Positions 1 to 12,762 of a DNA stretch of 64,000 bases are shown here, one piece after another. This DNA is from Tillus elongatus. Lineage: Eukaryota > Arthropoda > Insecta > Coleoptera > Cleridae. The stretch's first letter is position 1. Each line of letters opens with the position of its first letter. The DNA lies in assembly GCA_964006375.1 (NCBI GenBank), contig OZ023266.1, forward strand, positions 63,471,446-63,535,445, in the 5' to 3' direction. The position numbers and the translations under genes were made by a program. The notes under the pieces are model-generated. The model saw nothing but the letters and a program-made list of their open reading frames with translations, did not search any database and was not told the origin of the DNA.

Positions 1-739
1 GGTTTTATAAAAAATATAAAAATTATAATAAGTTGAAACAGTAAATGTCTTAAATGTATTGATTATTTAGTATTTTCAACAGCAAGTCTGTTCATGTATG
101 GTTTACTGTTATTGATTGTTAAAAAAATAAATTAAAAACATAATAAAATATTACTTTTATTTTGTATAGATATCAAAATTTTGTAATGTATGTAAACAAA
201 TTGAGGTCCGATTATTTAAACTTCTAATTGACGGTTTTAGAAATGTGTATTGTATAACATGAACAAATATGTACCTGTTTGGGCAAATTACCGACAAACA
301 GATTTGGTAGGGCTTCGTTCCATGCTTGGTCAAATATCGTCAACAACATAACCTTAACATACCTACTTTAACTTAAGTAAAAACGTAATGAAAATGCCAA
401 GTTCTGATAAAAAACTGTTTATTTTTATTGTCCAACAAATAGAAAATTATTTGAAGAAGGTAAACACTGGTCGAACTTGGAAAATGCACAATATACATAC
501 AAAATAACCGGTCAAAAGGGAATTGAGCCCCAATGGACTGAACTGTCAATTGATTTAGTAACTTTAGGGTCCCTAGTCTAGTGTTTTTTTTTTGGTTACT
601 TTTTGACTGCCAACTCATAAAATCATATTCCACTGAGAGAGAGACAGAATCCGGTCACGTGGGGTTCGGGAATTAATGAAAGCCCTGTAGTAGTTTTCAT
701 TACGAGAACATATGTACCAAATGTTGTTACCATAGCTTT

Positions 740-1038
740 ATTATTTTCAGAAATAACAATTTTTTCCTAAATAAAACCCAACATTTTGCGGGGAAACCTG
801 GTCTGATTTTCCTGGCTAACGGACTTATCCATAAGCCACTCACAAAAGAGAGGTACCTGCCACATTTAATCAAAATCGGTCCATTATTGTTTGAGTAATC
901 GGTGTGATATATATAAACATACAAAAAGGGAAACTGACTCTGGATGTGGGTTCTAGGGATCCTACTTTGCGCTCATTTGCAATTTCAAAAGTCGGGATCT
1001 CCCCATAAGTGATTTTTTTCTACAAATATTCACTAAAA
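740..1038 (+). repeat. Dispersed repeat family A, copy 1 (partial)
   Basis: Shares with the copies at 18.4, 46.1 and 54.4 kb the block CTGGCTAACG, the AAAATCGGTCC segment, the phrase GGGTTCTAGGG.TCCTA, and a terminal inverted pair AGTGA...TCACTAAAA. The TA tract is very short here (TATATATA), unlike the copies at 46 and 54 kb. The 1-739 stretch before it shows no gene. Confidence 0.7.
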
Positions 1039-1451
1039 CGATATAAACCAAGACTATATAAATAAAAACTGTATGAATGAAAAGTTTAAAGAATAAAAAT
1101 ATGAAAAATATGTATAAATATAAAAAGCCATGTATATAAAAACCGTAGATAAAAACTTATGTTTGTATTGTAAAATTAATTAATTCCCTAAAATCACTTA
1201 TATATCAACCATTCTTTCAGTCAAGATTTAAAGTTTCAATCATTTATGATTTCGATTCCCTGAGGTATGTGGTTATAGATCTTGCTATTGCAAATCTTCC
1301 ACCTTTTTGGACCCTTATGAGCTGAGATTATTCCTGTGAAATTAGTTCGTGGTTCCTTGTTTCCTAGATAGGGGATTTTCAAACAATTGCCTTGTTCTTT
1401 CTCAATTACAATGCACACTTCTACATATATATTATGGAAGTGGCGGTAAGT

Positions 1452-4394
1452 ATCCCAACTAACAAAAATGTTCTATAATTTTTAAATAATAGTGCAAATT
1501 TGTTGTTACTGTTATATTACTGCTCTTCGAAGGCAGTTTTGTTATATTAAGACTGCCAAGGTGAGTATTTAGCTTCTCACAGCAAAATGCTTGTTTAAAT
1601 TTATTGGTAGAATGTTCTTAGAGCAGAATTATAAAACATTTTAGAGATTTCGTTTTGCGTTGTTTTGCAAACATCTATACAACAATCATTATAGAATATA
1701 TTAGCATACAGAACAAAATTGTTGTGTAATGGCTTTATAACAACGATCTTCCAAACATATCTGTCAACTTGCAAACATTTATAAAGCTTTTCTTTAAGTG
1801 ATTATGTGAGCAATTATAAAACAGTTTTGTTAACATTTTCTACGATACAATATAGCTGCAAATAGCATAGTCTACTTGAACGCAGGTGTTTAAAAACCAC
1901 TTTATTGTTGGATGGAACGCAACTGTAATAGAACACTTAGAAAACAATTATAGTACAAAATTATTCCTTTGCATAAAAGTGTTTGCTGCGATCTTTATAA
2001 AACATATTATAGCTTTTGTAAGAAGCACTGTTATATACTTTTTATTTCGTGGCAAGTTGTGTATTCTATAGCGTGTAATTTCTAAACATGTCCAATTTGT
2101 AATCAATAAATAAATGGAAACAGGTAAAAAGAAGTGGTGCTTTTCGAAGGAAAGTCAATAAATACAAAAACATTTTAGAAAGTAGCAAATTTGTTAATAA
2201 ACATATTAGTAGTGTTTTACATAGTAAGCAGCACAACAAACAACAATTTGGGTTTGAGGTTAAGTCACATTGCTACTACATTTGTTGCATAAATATCGCA
2301 GCTTATGCGAGTTTAGCACTATACTGATGTGTAAGTGTTGCCGAAAATACTTTTATAGAACAATTAAATACACCATATGTGTTATAGAGCTATGCGCAGG
2401 TCTTTCTCAGTGCAGCAATGGGAAACATATTATTTTAAAGCTCTATAAGCGCTGTTTGTGTAACAATCTGCTTACTGCGCCATCTGAAGCCACACTGTTA
2501 ATATGATCATCAGTTTGTCCAAATATTAGGGCCCAGGACCGTACTTAGCCATAAATAGGTGTTAATGGTTAGTTACCCATGATCATGATACAACAAGTAG
2601 ATATATTACACCTATGAATTATACGGTTTTCGCAGAACAACGTGCATGATGTCATGTGGAGTTTGACATTTGAATGTATCGTCTCTTGTCTTCCTCTAAA
2701 CATGCGACTAACTTGTTAACGAGATTAGGAAACCGTTGTTTATTAGATTTAGAAATGTATTTCAATAATTTTTGCGTGTACACACGCAAAGTTTTTTTTT
2801 TTTTTTTGGTAACGGCGTAAAAGGTCTCAAAACATATGGAAAACTTGATTCCGGAACGAAATTTTTTTGTCTCTCGTTCGGTCGGTCTCTCTGTTAATAG
2901 GTACAATAACTTTCGAACGAAGTGATGTATCATCTTCAAATTAGGTACCCAGCTAGCACCCGACAACTCATGGGCCCTAAATTCATTCCATGAGAATATT
3001 TTTCTAAAGAGAAGTCATGATACAATTTGTAGCACTATGGAACTTATACCAAAAAATGAACTTATTAGCTCAAACCTTTCGAACGTTATTGTGTTTCCAA
3101 AATCATTCTGCTCACATACACATCCTCACACATGCACCGTGCACACATTAAGATCCGAAATTATTTTCTGACTTAAAATTAATTAAAGTGAAGAAATTGG
3201 CTTTGTTATTATTAACTGCAGGGGATTATAGTAAAATGAAAATATCTAAATCCTAAAACTTTTTGATCCCCTGTAGGAATGGGGAGAAAAAATGTAGTAA
3301 TAATGTAAAGCATACATAGACTTGGCAAATATCGGGCGCTAGTCTACTTTTACTGTAAAAGCCAAACTTTAAAAGTGACAATAAAAGTCAATGCCAAGCC
3401 TACTTTATTTTTGTTTAAATACGTCTCTGTTCATATTACAGGTTTTAATATATCATCTGTTTTGTAGCAGTGTCTTAAGAAATAAAATAGTTTTGTAATG
3501 GTTGCAGTCATGATAAAAGTGGATTTATAAAGCAGACGCCATGTTTTTATGCAATTCCTATATTTGTTTGGTAGCCATCTTGAACGAAAAAAAAATCCAT
3601 TAATAAATATAGAAATATTTGACCTGACAATTTTCACAATATATTATGAATATAAAACATGAGAAATGTGTAACAGAATTGGTTTAGGTCAATAAAATGA
3701 AAAACGAAAAATTTAATTTCGAGTTGATTTTTACAAATTAAAGAAATATTCATTATTTCGAGGACCTTTCAAAATTTATCGTATATGTAGCATATTTTAC
3801 ACAGAAAATTTTTCTTTGCAGTTGAAATCCATCTTGCTGGTAGCCAAAAGGAGACTTTTTGAGTTTAATTTTCACACCGTACTAACATTATTTCTTACGC
3901 CATCATATTTTAGTACTTATATTACTTTGATAATATTAGAAAACAATTTTACGATAAAATAGTTCTAATAAAAACTTTTAAAACATATCACTCCTATATG
4001 TATTGCAGTATGCAACAAAAAGTTGCAAAGTAAACTATAAAGAAATTCTAATAAAACATGTTTTATAGTAACTGTATTAAGGCTCTATAACTGGCACTCT
4101 GGTAAATGATTTTTAGTTTTATTATTGTTCCTTATAAAACTGTTTTATAAGTATCGTATATCATATTCTTTTACAGCTCGGTAAACATTTCTAAAACTAT
4201 TCTATAACACCTTACACATCCCTTATAAAATAAACTAATGAACTAAAGTGTTGCATAAACCTGCGCCCATTTTGCGTTTATAAGCGTTGTATAAACATTA
4301 CCAAAACGTGTATAGGAACAGTCATGTTTTATAAAAACTGTTTTATAAACGTTCTTATGACTACAATAAAACATCAAATTGCTAGTTGGGATAT
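1452..4394. mobile_element. Candidate 2.9 kb non-autonomous DNA element with subterminal repeats
   Basis: The ends are inverted copies of TATCCCAACTA(A/G)CAA (left from 1452, right ending 4394). Between them, on both strands, the motif TTATAAAAC and its complement recur many times, often as facing pairs such as TTATAAAACTGTTTTATAA at about 4132. No open frame above about 100 residues looks coding. Subterminal arrays of one motif are a usual transposase-binding arrangement. The superfamily is unknown and no clear target duplication is seen. Confidence 0.5.
2529..2977. mobile_element. Candidate small MITE nested in the 2.9 kb element
   Basis: Inverted ends GGGCCCA at 2529 and TGGGCCC at 2971-2977, each bordered by TA, span 449 bp. 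The terminal match is short, so this is tentative; a TA target duplication would fit several Tc1-like or ISL2EU-like groups. Confidence 0.3.
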
Positions 4395-5985
4395 TATTAT
4401 CTATTTGTCAACCGAAATAAACACCTAATGCATCTTGTTTGTAGTACTGCTATCCTATTTATTTCAGAACAATTTCCCCATGCAATAATGCCATATATCT
4501 CAAAAATGATTGGACAGAGAGATGATATGCATTTAGGGCAACATTAACACTAATGTGTTACTTAGCTGATAAGACAAGGAGGAAAACAACACTTTGTAAT
4601 CAGAATAAAAAGCATTTACAATATATATTTTATTAATAAACGATTTCACAGTTTACTACTACAAATACATCTTATGAATTGATACTCAGGGAAAAACCTA
4701 TAAATTAAAAAATAGAAAATTGCACTATGTGCTTGTACTAAACAAACTTTCATAGAAGAAAAACACTCACTTCTGTTCGGTAGTTCAATTTCAGAAATAA
4801 TCCAAATGAAATATAATACTATACTAATAAATGAATTAAATAACTACATACCAAACGTAATTTTCATACCATAGATAGATCTTATATTTTACTAAAAAAA
4901 ATTTAAAAATAAACTGATGCTACTGTTTTCATTTATTAAATTAAATAGGTTTTCATCAACGCAGTTTGTTTGGAAACTATTATCTGATTCAGCATTGCAT
5001 ACCACAAGATAACATAATATGGTAATGGTTTGGTTAATTTAACATTATCACAATTAGTTTAATATAATGTTCTTGTGCATGCACAAAAATTAAGAAAAAT
5101 TAAATTATTCTTATACAAGTAATATCAGCTGTTCAATTCCTTTAAAATATAGGTGAGTAATATGTAGAACTGTGTATAAAATAAGAAAAATTTCAATCAG
5201 GATTACTACTTAATAGAGCAGCGTGATACAATTTGGAAACACTTAGAACGAGTCCCAAAATCAAGAACATATAAGATGCCCACTATGTATTAAAATGATT
5301 TACTTCAGGTATTTTGATCTCCTAGTTTGATTGTTATATTCATAATTCACATATGATTAAAGACATAGATATTCCATATTTAGTTTCTCTAGGATAAAAC
5401 TTGAGCTGACAAAACCAATATAGTTAAGTAGAATGTAATGATTTATTTCAGAAAAACCTAAAGTAAAAAGCCACCAAGGGTGTGGCTGTAATGAGAGTGA
5501 ACTGTCGCAGGGACCTAAAAGATCATTTGACTAAAACAAAAATTAAGAAAAGGAGTCAAGGCTCACATGTTGAGGTAATCGCCAAGTAAATGGCCATGCT
5601 ATGCAGTGGTAGGATAATCTCTGACTTCCACATTTTTCAGAGCAAAGTCACTGCTCAAACTAAAACAATTTTTTAAATCAGTAAATAGCAAAACAGAGAC
5701 TAATCTCCCAACACAATTTTGCTCCATATTATTGTTTCTAGCATGTATCCACTGGCACCTGGTAAAGTTTAACATAAATATGCAGCTGCAAATGAATACA
5801 TCCTGGAAAAGCCTAGCAAGACCTAACCTGGAGCAAAATTACGTTTCACTTAAAATAATATTAAAAGTTATTCTAGCATAATACTGTAACTGATTGTTGC
5901 TATAAATAATATGCATATTGGTGGTGGGTATTTGCAGGATTCACTGCTGGGGTAATACCCTATAACCCCTCGTTGGTGTGGTGGG
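4395..5985. other. AT-rich stretch without recognised gene
   Basis: No coding frame, splice-consistent exon or terminal repeats recognised on either strand; only short AT-rich sequence. Confidence 0.5.
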
Positions 5986-6293
5986 CAGTGGTGGATTTGC
6001 CCTAAGGCCCAGTAGGCCCGGGCCTAGGGCGACCAATCGTGACAAAAAACACATTATGGCATATGGCGGCCGCACTGCACGGTGCAGTCTGCACTGCATC
6101 CTATAACAATAATCTTCCTAAATCACTTTCGCACATTTTATGTATAAAACATTGATATGATACATATGTATATAATGTTGGCAATAAAGTAAATTCATTA
6201 TGTATTCTATATGATTGGTGCTGAGAAAGGGGCGGCTGGTACTTACTACATGGCCTGGAGCCTAGGGCGGTCAAGACTGCAAATCCGCCACTG
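5986..6293. mobile_element. 308 bp hAT-type MITE with perfect 8 bp target duplication
   Basis: Inverted ends CAGTGG(T/C)GGATTTGC, with the internal block GGGCCTAGGGCG near the left end and a related inverted block near the right. It is flanked on both sides by the identical octamer GTGGTGGG (5978-5985 and 6294-6301). An 8 bp duplication with CAGTG-type ends is the hAT signature. No transposase is encoded; the open frames inside are short antisense pairs. Confidence 0.85.
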
Positions 6294-6301
6294 GTGGTGG
6301 G

Positions 6302-7525
6302 GTATGATGTATCCAACCACTGTTAAATTTCACTACAAATTTGGTAACAGTAATATTAACGACATCGTCGTTTCAGTAGCTTTACTGCATGTGTTGGTAA
6401 ACAGTAAACATGACATTTGTATTTGAGTTCATAGATGAGGCCTTAATTTGAAACATATAGATGACAAAGTCAGTTGACATCATCAATGTTAATGTGGAAA
6501 CAAAAGAAACAACTGATCAGTTGCAAGCCCAGCATCTGAAAACAGTAACAATGGTGGAGAATATCTATGCAAAATAGAGCAATCTGTAGGGCAAGAGCTA
6601 TTGATAACAAAATGATGTGACTAGATGGTCTCAAATTTCACTGTTAAGTGCAAATTGCTTTTGGAGACAGAGAATTTGTTTTTAAAACCTACTGACACAA
6701 AAAACAGAATCATCCCAAAAACAACAAAAAGTATAGCAGAGATTTATGTGCTAGATATGTATTATTACAACGAAGTTGTCTTCATTAGTAGCTGTCGCTA
6801 AACTAATTATGGGCAAAATTATAATATTTATATACCTAAGCTATAAACTAAAAATGATGTAATACCAAATGATGAAATACCTGATGATGCAACACCGAAT
6901 GACATAACACCGGGTGACGTCATTAAGGACTATCGTTCTGTCTGTGGATACGCCTAACCGGTTCTGTCGGTGTTGAAAGCAAGTGCTGAATTGACCTTAC
7001 CCATGTCTGAATTCATCAAATTTTGTGGATTCACATTGCGGATTTCCAAACTTTCCAAAGCATCTAACTTCCAACAATCCGTAGACAATGATAGAAATAG
7101 AAAATACATTTTCCTAAATTTTTCGACCAGAGAAGAAATGAAAGGTCATAAAACTAACTAAGGGCATTCTTGTTGTCAATTCTCAATCTCAAGATGGTGG
7201 CGTTGTCACTCCAATGCAAAGAGATGTTTATGTTTGGCGTACCTTCACATACAACTTCGTCAGTCCAATGCAACAATATGTTTTTGTTTGAAGTAGCACT
7301 TTTTTTGTTATTCTTGTTGACTCTCGGAATAATCATTTCTAAGGTATAGTAAAATCAAAACATGTGTTGCAAATATTTGTCCGATATTTTAAACAGTAAG
7401 CAGGTTTGCATAGCTCACTCTCTATTTGAAAATTATTACAGTAGTTAATCACATGGTTAGCGAGTCCTGCTCTAATTAATGTAGAAATAAGTAACTTTTT
7501 CAGCACCAATATATTCTACTTTTGC
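6302..7525. other. Stretch without recognised gene
   Basis: Contains short open frames (6970-7161 plus, 7154-7336 minus) with no family resemblance that I can name, and a degenerate run of GATGA-type words near 6850-6910. Nothing further supported. Confidence 0.4.
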
Positions 7526-8003
7526 AGAGATTGTCTTTTCCTTTTTAAAATAGTAAACGGTTTGATAGACTCTCCGGAACTTCTAAGTCAGATACGTTTC
7601 AATGTTCCAAATCGACTTCTCAGGGTGGCTGAACCTTTTTCCTTGCCCTTTAGCAGAACTAACGCTGCTCTAAATTCGCCGCTGTCAAGAATGTTGAGAG
7701 CGGGTAATGAGTTCTCAGCCATCGACATGTTCAGTGGCTCATTGCTCGGGTATAAAAAAGCTCTGAAAGTCCGACTATTGTTGTTGCCTTGATTTTTTTA
7801 ATTCTTTATTTCCCTCCATATTATAGGTGTGTGCACAAGTATGTGCATATTGTATTTACAACTTAAATTAAATATTGTTTTGATTTGTTTTTAGAATAAT
7901 GAATGATGTTTTTGTTATCACTGCTATATTTGTATTTGTATACTCTGTATGTGATCCTATTTTGGGGGCAACCCCGTTGGTATCCAAATAAATAAATAAA
8001 TAA
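7526..8003 (+). pseudogene. 5'-truncated LINE tail with AAATA-type 3' repeat
   Basis: The frame reads CLFLFKIVNGLIDSPELL, then SQIRFNVPNR, then FSLPFSRTN, with LSRMLRAGNEFSAID further on. This is the usual C-terminal end of a Jockey/CR1-type reverse transcriptase polyprotein. After the stop near 7792 comes a 3' UTR ending in a run of AAATA-like units at 7986-8003, the typical 3' tail. Only about the last 90 codons are present. Confidence 0.65.
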
Positions 8004-9400
8004 ATATGGCACAAATCACTGATACATAGCTATTTAATCAGTGAACATAGTATTAGAGCACATATACGAATTTTCTACACAGATCTTATCTCCCGGTCAA
8101 TCTATTAACTTTAAACAAACAGAAAATGATTAGAGTGTATTAAACTTAAGACAAGATATCATAGGAAAAAATTTCAGACAATAATTAATTCCAAAATTAC
8201 GTATGTTACAGTTATAAATGGTAGGCAAAAATGTTCAGTTCCCAAACAAACCTCGTAAGATAGTCTTTTAAGAGTACAGACATGTGAAAATTATAAAAAT
8301 TGTGATTTTTTTGCAATTCTTTATTTTCCTAAAAGAAATACAATATTGCACTTTTTAACAGTACACACATGTAAAAATTATTAGAACTGTGATATATTTT
8401 TTAATTATGTTCCTTTTTCTAAAGGAATACAATATAACACAAAGTTTTAGCTTAGTTCGCTGGTTAAAGTTAATTTACATTAAGCAAAAGTATTACGCAA
8501 CATATTCTCTAGGTTTTAGTGGAATCACAAATTTTAAGATTTTTTTGGCAACACTGCACAGGAATTGACAGTTGAGCGTAGGATTGTTAGGATTGAAATA
8601 TTAGATGGTTAGTTGGAAATTAGATTTTGGTACGTCAAAATCTGAAGTTGATAACTATTGGGAAATCTATGTCAAACACATTTTGGCAAAAGCTATTGAA
8701 ATTATACCACAAAATATATCTACATGACTCATTACTTCTTTATATGGACGTGCTGTATCATTAATTGCCAATAAAGTATATTGTATAACTTAAAAATTAA
8801 TTATCGATTTATTAGTGTGTATCTGATCAGCTTCTGATAACGGGTAAGACAAGTGACATTTCTCATAGAATATTTCACAAGCATTTGTGAATAAAGTGAA
8901 GAGATTTTTGGATTTGGGTTCTGACCGTGCCTTCTTGAGTGGAAATCTGTGGATGGAAGAATAAGCTCACGCTAAGAATGAAAAGAAAACTTGTCTTAAT
9001 TGCTTCGCCAAACAGAAGAGCCACCAGTAGAATGAAAAAAACAGTATGGAGGACACGTTACTGATTCTTCTATCCATCGAGGGCTAATTTCTGCTGAATT
9101 GCCTGCTCGCACGTTTGCAGAAAGGCCAATATCACACCTGCCATGCCTAACAAGAGGCTTGCTTGGACAAAACAATTCATGAATAATTGGAGCATGGTAA
9201 GAAAAATTAGAGCTCCTTCACTCAGTAAAATATTTATTGAACCTTTTTTTTTATATGGGAGTTTCAACACAACTGTCATTCAAAGTGAGCAAAATTGAAG
9301 ATCAAGTGTGCTGAGGGTGATTTTTATTTTACAGCTATGTTTTTCTAATGAATCAATACTTTCCATTTCAGAAGAAAGCAGCCAGTACATGACAAGCTTC
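8004..9400. other. Stretch without confident gene
   Basis: AT-rich. An open frame at 9070-9279 (minus) starts with hydrophobic residues but has no recognisable homology or splice context. No terminal repeats recognised. Confidence 0.4.
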
Positions 9401-9419
9401 AATGAGGTGTTTTCTCCTC

Positions 9420-9840
9420 AGTAGATGGCACAAGCTGCCAAATACCTGTGGTGCTCTGGAGTGTCATGGACGCTGAAGAAACGGGTCATTAATACTTCAG
9501 GAATTAGGTTTAATTAAAAAAAATGCTGGAGACGAGATCATTCCGTCAACTGAATAACTAGTTCTCAAATGGTGACTCCATTTTCATGCTCGATGGTGCC
9601 ACATGCCATAAAACAAAGTCGATCACCAAATTTTTGGAAGAAAACAGTTGTCCAGATTTGAACCCCATTGAGGATATCTAGGCCATTGGCAATAGGCTAA
9701 CGAAAACTAACATAAAACAGTGAATGTGATATCATCAACGCTGATAAACATCTAGGATCATGATTAGGAAATCGAGAATGTTTGCCAATAAACTAGTGGA
9801 AAGCATATCAAGGCGAACCACTTATGGATACTAAATATTA
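9420..9840 (+). pseudogene. Tc1-like transposase, C-terminal relic
   Basis: In broken frames it reads SVMDAEETGH, then LETRSFRQLN, then FMLDGATCHKTKSITKFLEE, then CPDLNPIEDI, then KLVESISRR. These match the order of the second and third catalytic acidic motifs and the C-terminus of Tc1-family DDE transposases. Several stops are present, and a short internal deletion sits just before the PDLNPIE motif. Non-functional. Confidence 0.7.
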
Positions 9841-10459
9841 CATGTAACAGCATTGTATTGATTTTTTAATAATAAAAAAAAGGAACTAACACTGCTTTGA
9901 CATGTTTGTCAACAATTTTCACATGTCTGTAAATAATTGAACCACAAAACCAATCATTACAGCAGTTTCACTATTTATAATAACTCAACCAATCTAAGTA
10001 TTTTAACAAATTAAGTTAAATCAGTCATAATGTGATAGCTCTCTAAATTATAAATTATTTAATTCATAATATGGTTACAGATAAATACTGAATATAAAAG
10101 TGTAAGACAGTGTCAAGTAAGTGTCAATCGAAGAAACCTAACCCTGAAAATTGTCATAACAATTATATACAGATTAGACTAATGTTTCTTGATATTCTTT
10201 TACACTCTAACACCCCAGGAATGAGGGATGTATTTTATTTTACAAAACAAAATGAAGTCAATTTGTTTTAAAAAAGAAAGTACTAGAATAGGCAGTAAAT
10301 GTGGCTATATTCATTTTTCTTTTATCGTTATCAAAGTAGCATAATGCCATTATACAAATATTAAACTGTGGATTAGACATGACCAAGATTTCGATAATGA
10401 ACACTTTAACCTGCTAATCATCTTTCAGTAGCTGATTTAACTACCAAATGAATCTAAAG

Positions 10460-11520
10460 TAGAGGTGTGCGAAGCTTCGAAATTTCGAACCGAACCCGAA
10501 CTGAACCTTCGGTTCGAAAATGTTTGCACTAGCGACCTTGAAGTAGTTCGAAGTTCGAAATATGCAATTCTCCAAAATAGTTCGAAGTTCGTTGCTTAAA
10601 AATACTTCGAAATTTAACTTTACAGGCATTCTATGCTGCCAAAGGTAGCGAAGTTGCGGCCCCAAAAACTCTGTAGCGGCACTGTAAACTCTTTATCGGT
10701 CTGAATGAGTCGATAGCGTAATTTTAGGATATTTCACTCATGCATATTTTTGACAGTTGGTGGGACACATTGAGACACGACGGAGCCGTTTAGCAGTCAC
10801 AGAATTATTTTTCTTATATATCCTAGCCTCCCAATACCTTTTTCAGTAACAACATTATGATGGCTGTGTTCGAAGGCGATCGGTAACGTAAATTTTCAGA
10901 ATTTATGAGGATAATTCCAGATTGCTTTGGGAAAACACTGGTTTCAACGTGCTTTATTTCACAATGAACCAAAACAGTTAAATATTCACAATCAGGAGAC
11001 AGTTCCAATTTTAAGTGGTTATTTTATACGTACCATGCCCACTTTGAAACGAGCATTGAACCCTCTCAATATGTTTGCTAAAACTGCCCAGCCAATGCCA
11101 AACAACAGCATATTTGTCATTCAGCTTATTGATAGATCCAGAAATCTAAAAAAGTTTAAAATATTTTTTGTTTTTGTATTTTTGAGTTAACCTTGACCCA
11201 TCTCCACAACGATCAGCACCAGAAGGCATTTTCACCCAATCAAACTGCAAATTTGTTGAACCCTTTCTTTTAGTGAAAAGATCTTTTACACATCAAATAT
11301 TGTATGTTACAATATTCCTAAATTTTGCATTTAAGGAAATGATATATGAACCCTGAAGAATTTTGGGTAGTTCGATGTTTGATTTTGATTTTCTAAGAAG
11401 TTCGAAGTTCGACTGTGAACCTTAGACATGCTATTTCAGAGGTTCGAAGTCCGAAGCAACATATTTGCTTGGGTTCGTTCATAGTTCGGTCCGAACAAAA
11501 GATGGATTCGCACACCTCTA
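10460..11520. mobile_element. 1.06 kb hAT-type MITE rich in TTCGAA
   Basis: Inverted ends TAGAGGTGTGCGAA (left) and TTCGCACACCTCTA (right), flanked by octamers ATCTAAAG (10452-10459) and ACCTAAAG (11521-11528), a 7/8 match expected of a hAT target duplication. Both subterminal regions are dense in the palindrome TTCGAA and the half GTTCGAA. No transposase frame is recognisable; the small frames at 10441-10665 and 10927-11190 lie over the repeat. Confidence 0.8.
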
Positions 11521-11528
11521 ACCTAAAG

Positions 11529-12219
11529 TGATGTGTGAAGTGACAAACAGACATATTTGGGAATTTACAGCGTTAAATCAGGCTCGAATGATGAAATAAT
11601 CTTTCCTTCCAACAATCTGAGAGTGACTGGCTTAAGATAACTAACCATATGTCTCACAGAGGGCATCACCTGAGTGGATCAGCAATTTCACCGCAGTTGC
11701 ACATGAGTCAATTGGTTTCTTTACATAATTTCTTCGAATAGTGTAAATATCATGTGTTTATTGTTATATACGATCTGCCAGTGATGCTTAGTTTGCATTT
11801 TAGAAAGTATTCGAATGTGGTATCCACCTCTAAGAGAGGTGTTTAGTATATACATATTATTTTATTACAATCAGGTAAATGGGAAATTTTACAAATGTCT
11901 AAAAAGACAACAAAATATGATGATTAAGGAACAATTAATGAAATATGTAGTTCGATCAGATCTAGAATGATATAAGTACAGTAGCGAACGTATTAATTGT
12001 GGTAATTAAGGGTAATTTTTGGATTTTGCAGTTTTAGGTGCATTTTTTCGCGAATATGGCAACACTAAATGACATCTGCTATTTAACTATCGAAAGGGGT
12101 TATGTATCTAATTTATTGTGTTTTCTCCATTTTTTTTCCTAGAAAAAATATGTAAGTGAAAAAGGTTTGGTTTGAAATTTTTAATCAATTTGTACTGCCA
12201 GATATACATCAATATCACA
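11529..12219. other. Stretch without recognised gene
   Basis: No open frame with family resemblance and no terminal repeats recognised. Confidence 0.4.
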
Positions 12220-12762
12220 ATGGATTCTTCAGCAGAATAGTGAATTTAGATTAAATGAACACACAAGCAAAACCCAGAGACAAATTGCTGCGGAGGTTGG
12301 TGTCTTTCAAGCCGCTGTCTGTGGCATCATCAGACGGTACCAAAAAACGGGGAACACTGATGTGAATAGGGCAGGAAAATGTGGACACAGAAGAAAAAAT
12401 ACAGCTAAAGATGATGCACTTATAATCAGAAAAGGTGACATCAACCTTCAGATCTTAGCTGTGGACCTCACGTGTGAACTGCAGCAAGATGCATCTGACT
12501 ATGGTCCAAAAAAAACTTTGTAAAGCAGGAACGATTGTACGAAGACCAGTCAAAAAGCAGCTGCTAACAATGACCATGAAGAAAAAGAAGCATCTCTGGT
12601 CACAAAAACATAACAACTGAACTGTGAAGAACTGGACTGTTTTGTCCAGGGACAGGTTGTAAAGTGTGTGTTGTAGTGCTGGAGGAACGTTAAGCACTGC
12701 CCACATTCAGCAAGCACCTGAACACCCCGAAAAGAAAATGTTTTGGGGGTATTTTTCAGACG
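12220..12762 (+). pseudogene. Tc1-like transposase, N-terminal and central relic
   Basis: A helix-turn-helix segment reads QRQIAAEVGVFQAAVCGIIR, then RYQKTGNTDVNRAGKCG, followed by the frameshifted central domain (KKQL, KKKKH, KNWTVLSRDR) and then STAHIQQAPEHPEKKMFWG. These are successive blocks of one Tc1-family protein. It breaks off near 12763, where unrelated LINE sequence takes over. The first catalytic DE(S)HF block is corrupted. Confidence 0.7.

Noticed and set aside
2652..2966. 104-codon minus-strand frame with a lysine run
   Set aside because: It lies inside a candidate MITE with a poly-T tract and has no recognisable domain or homologous copy in the window.
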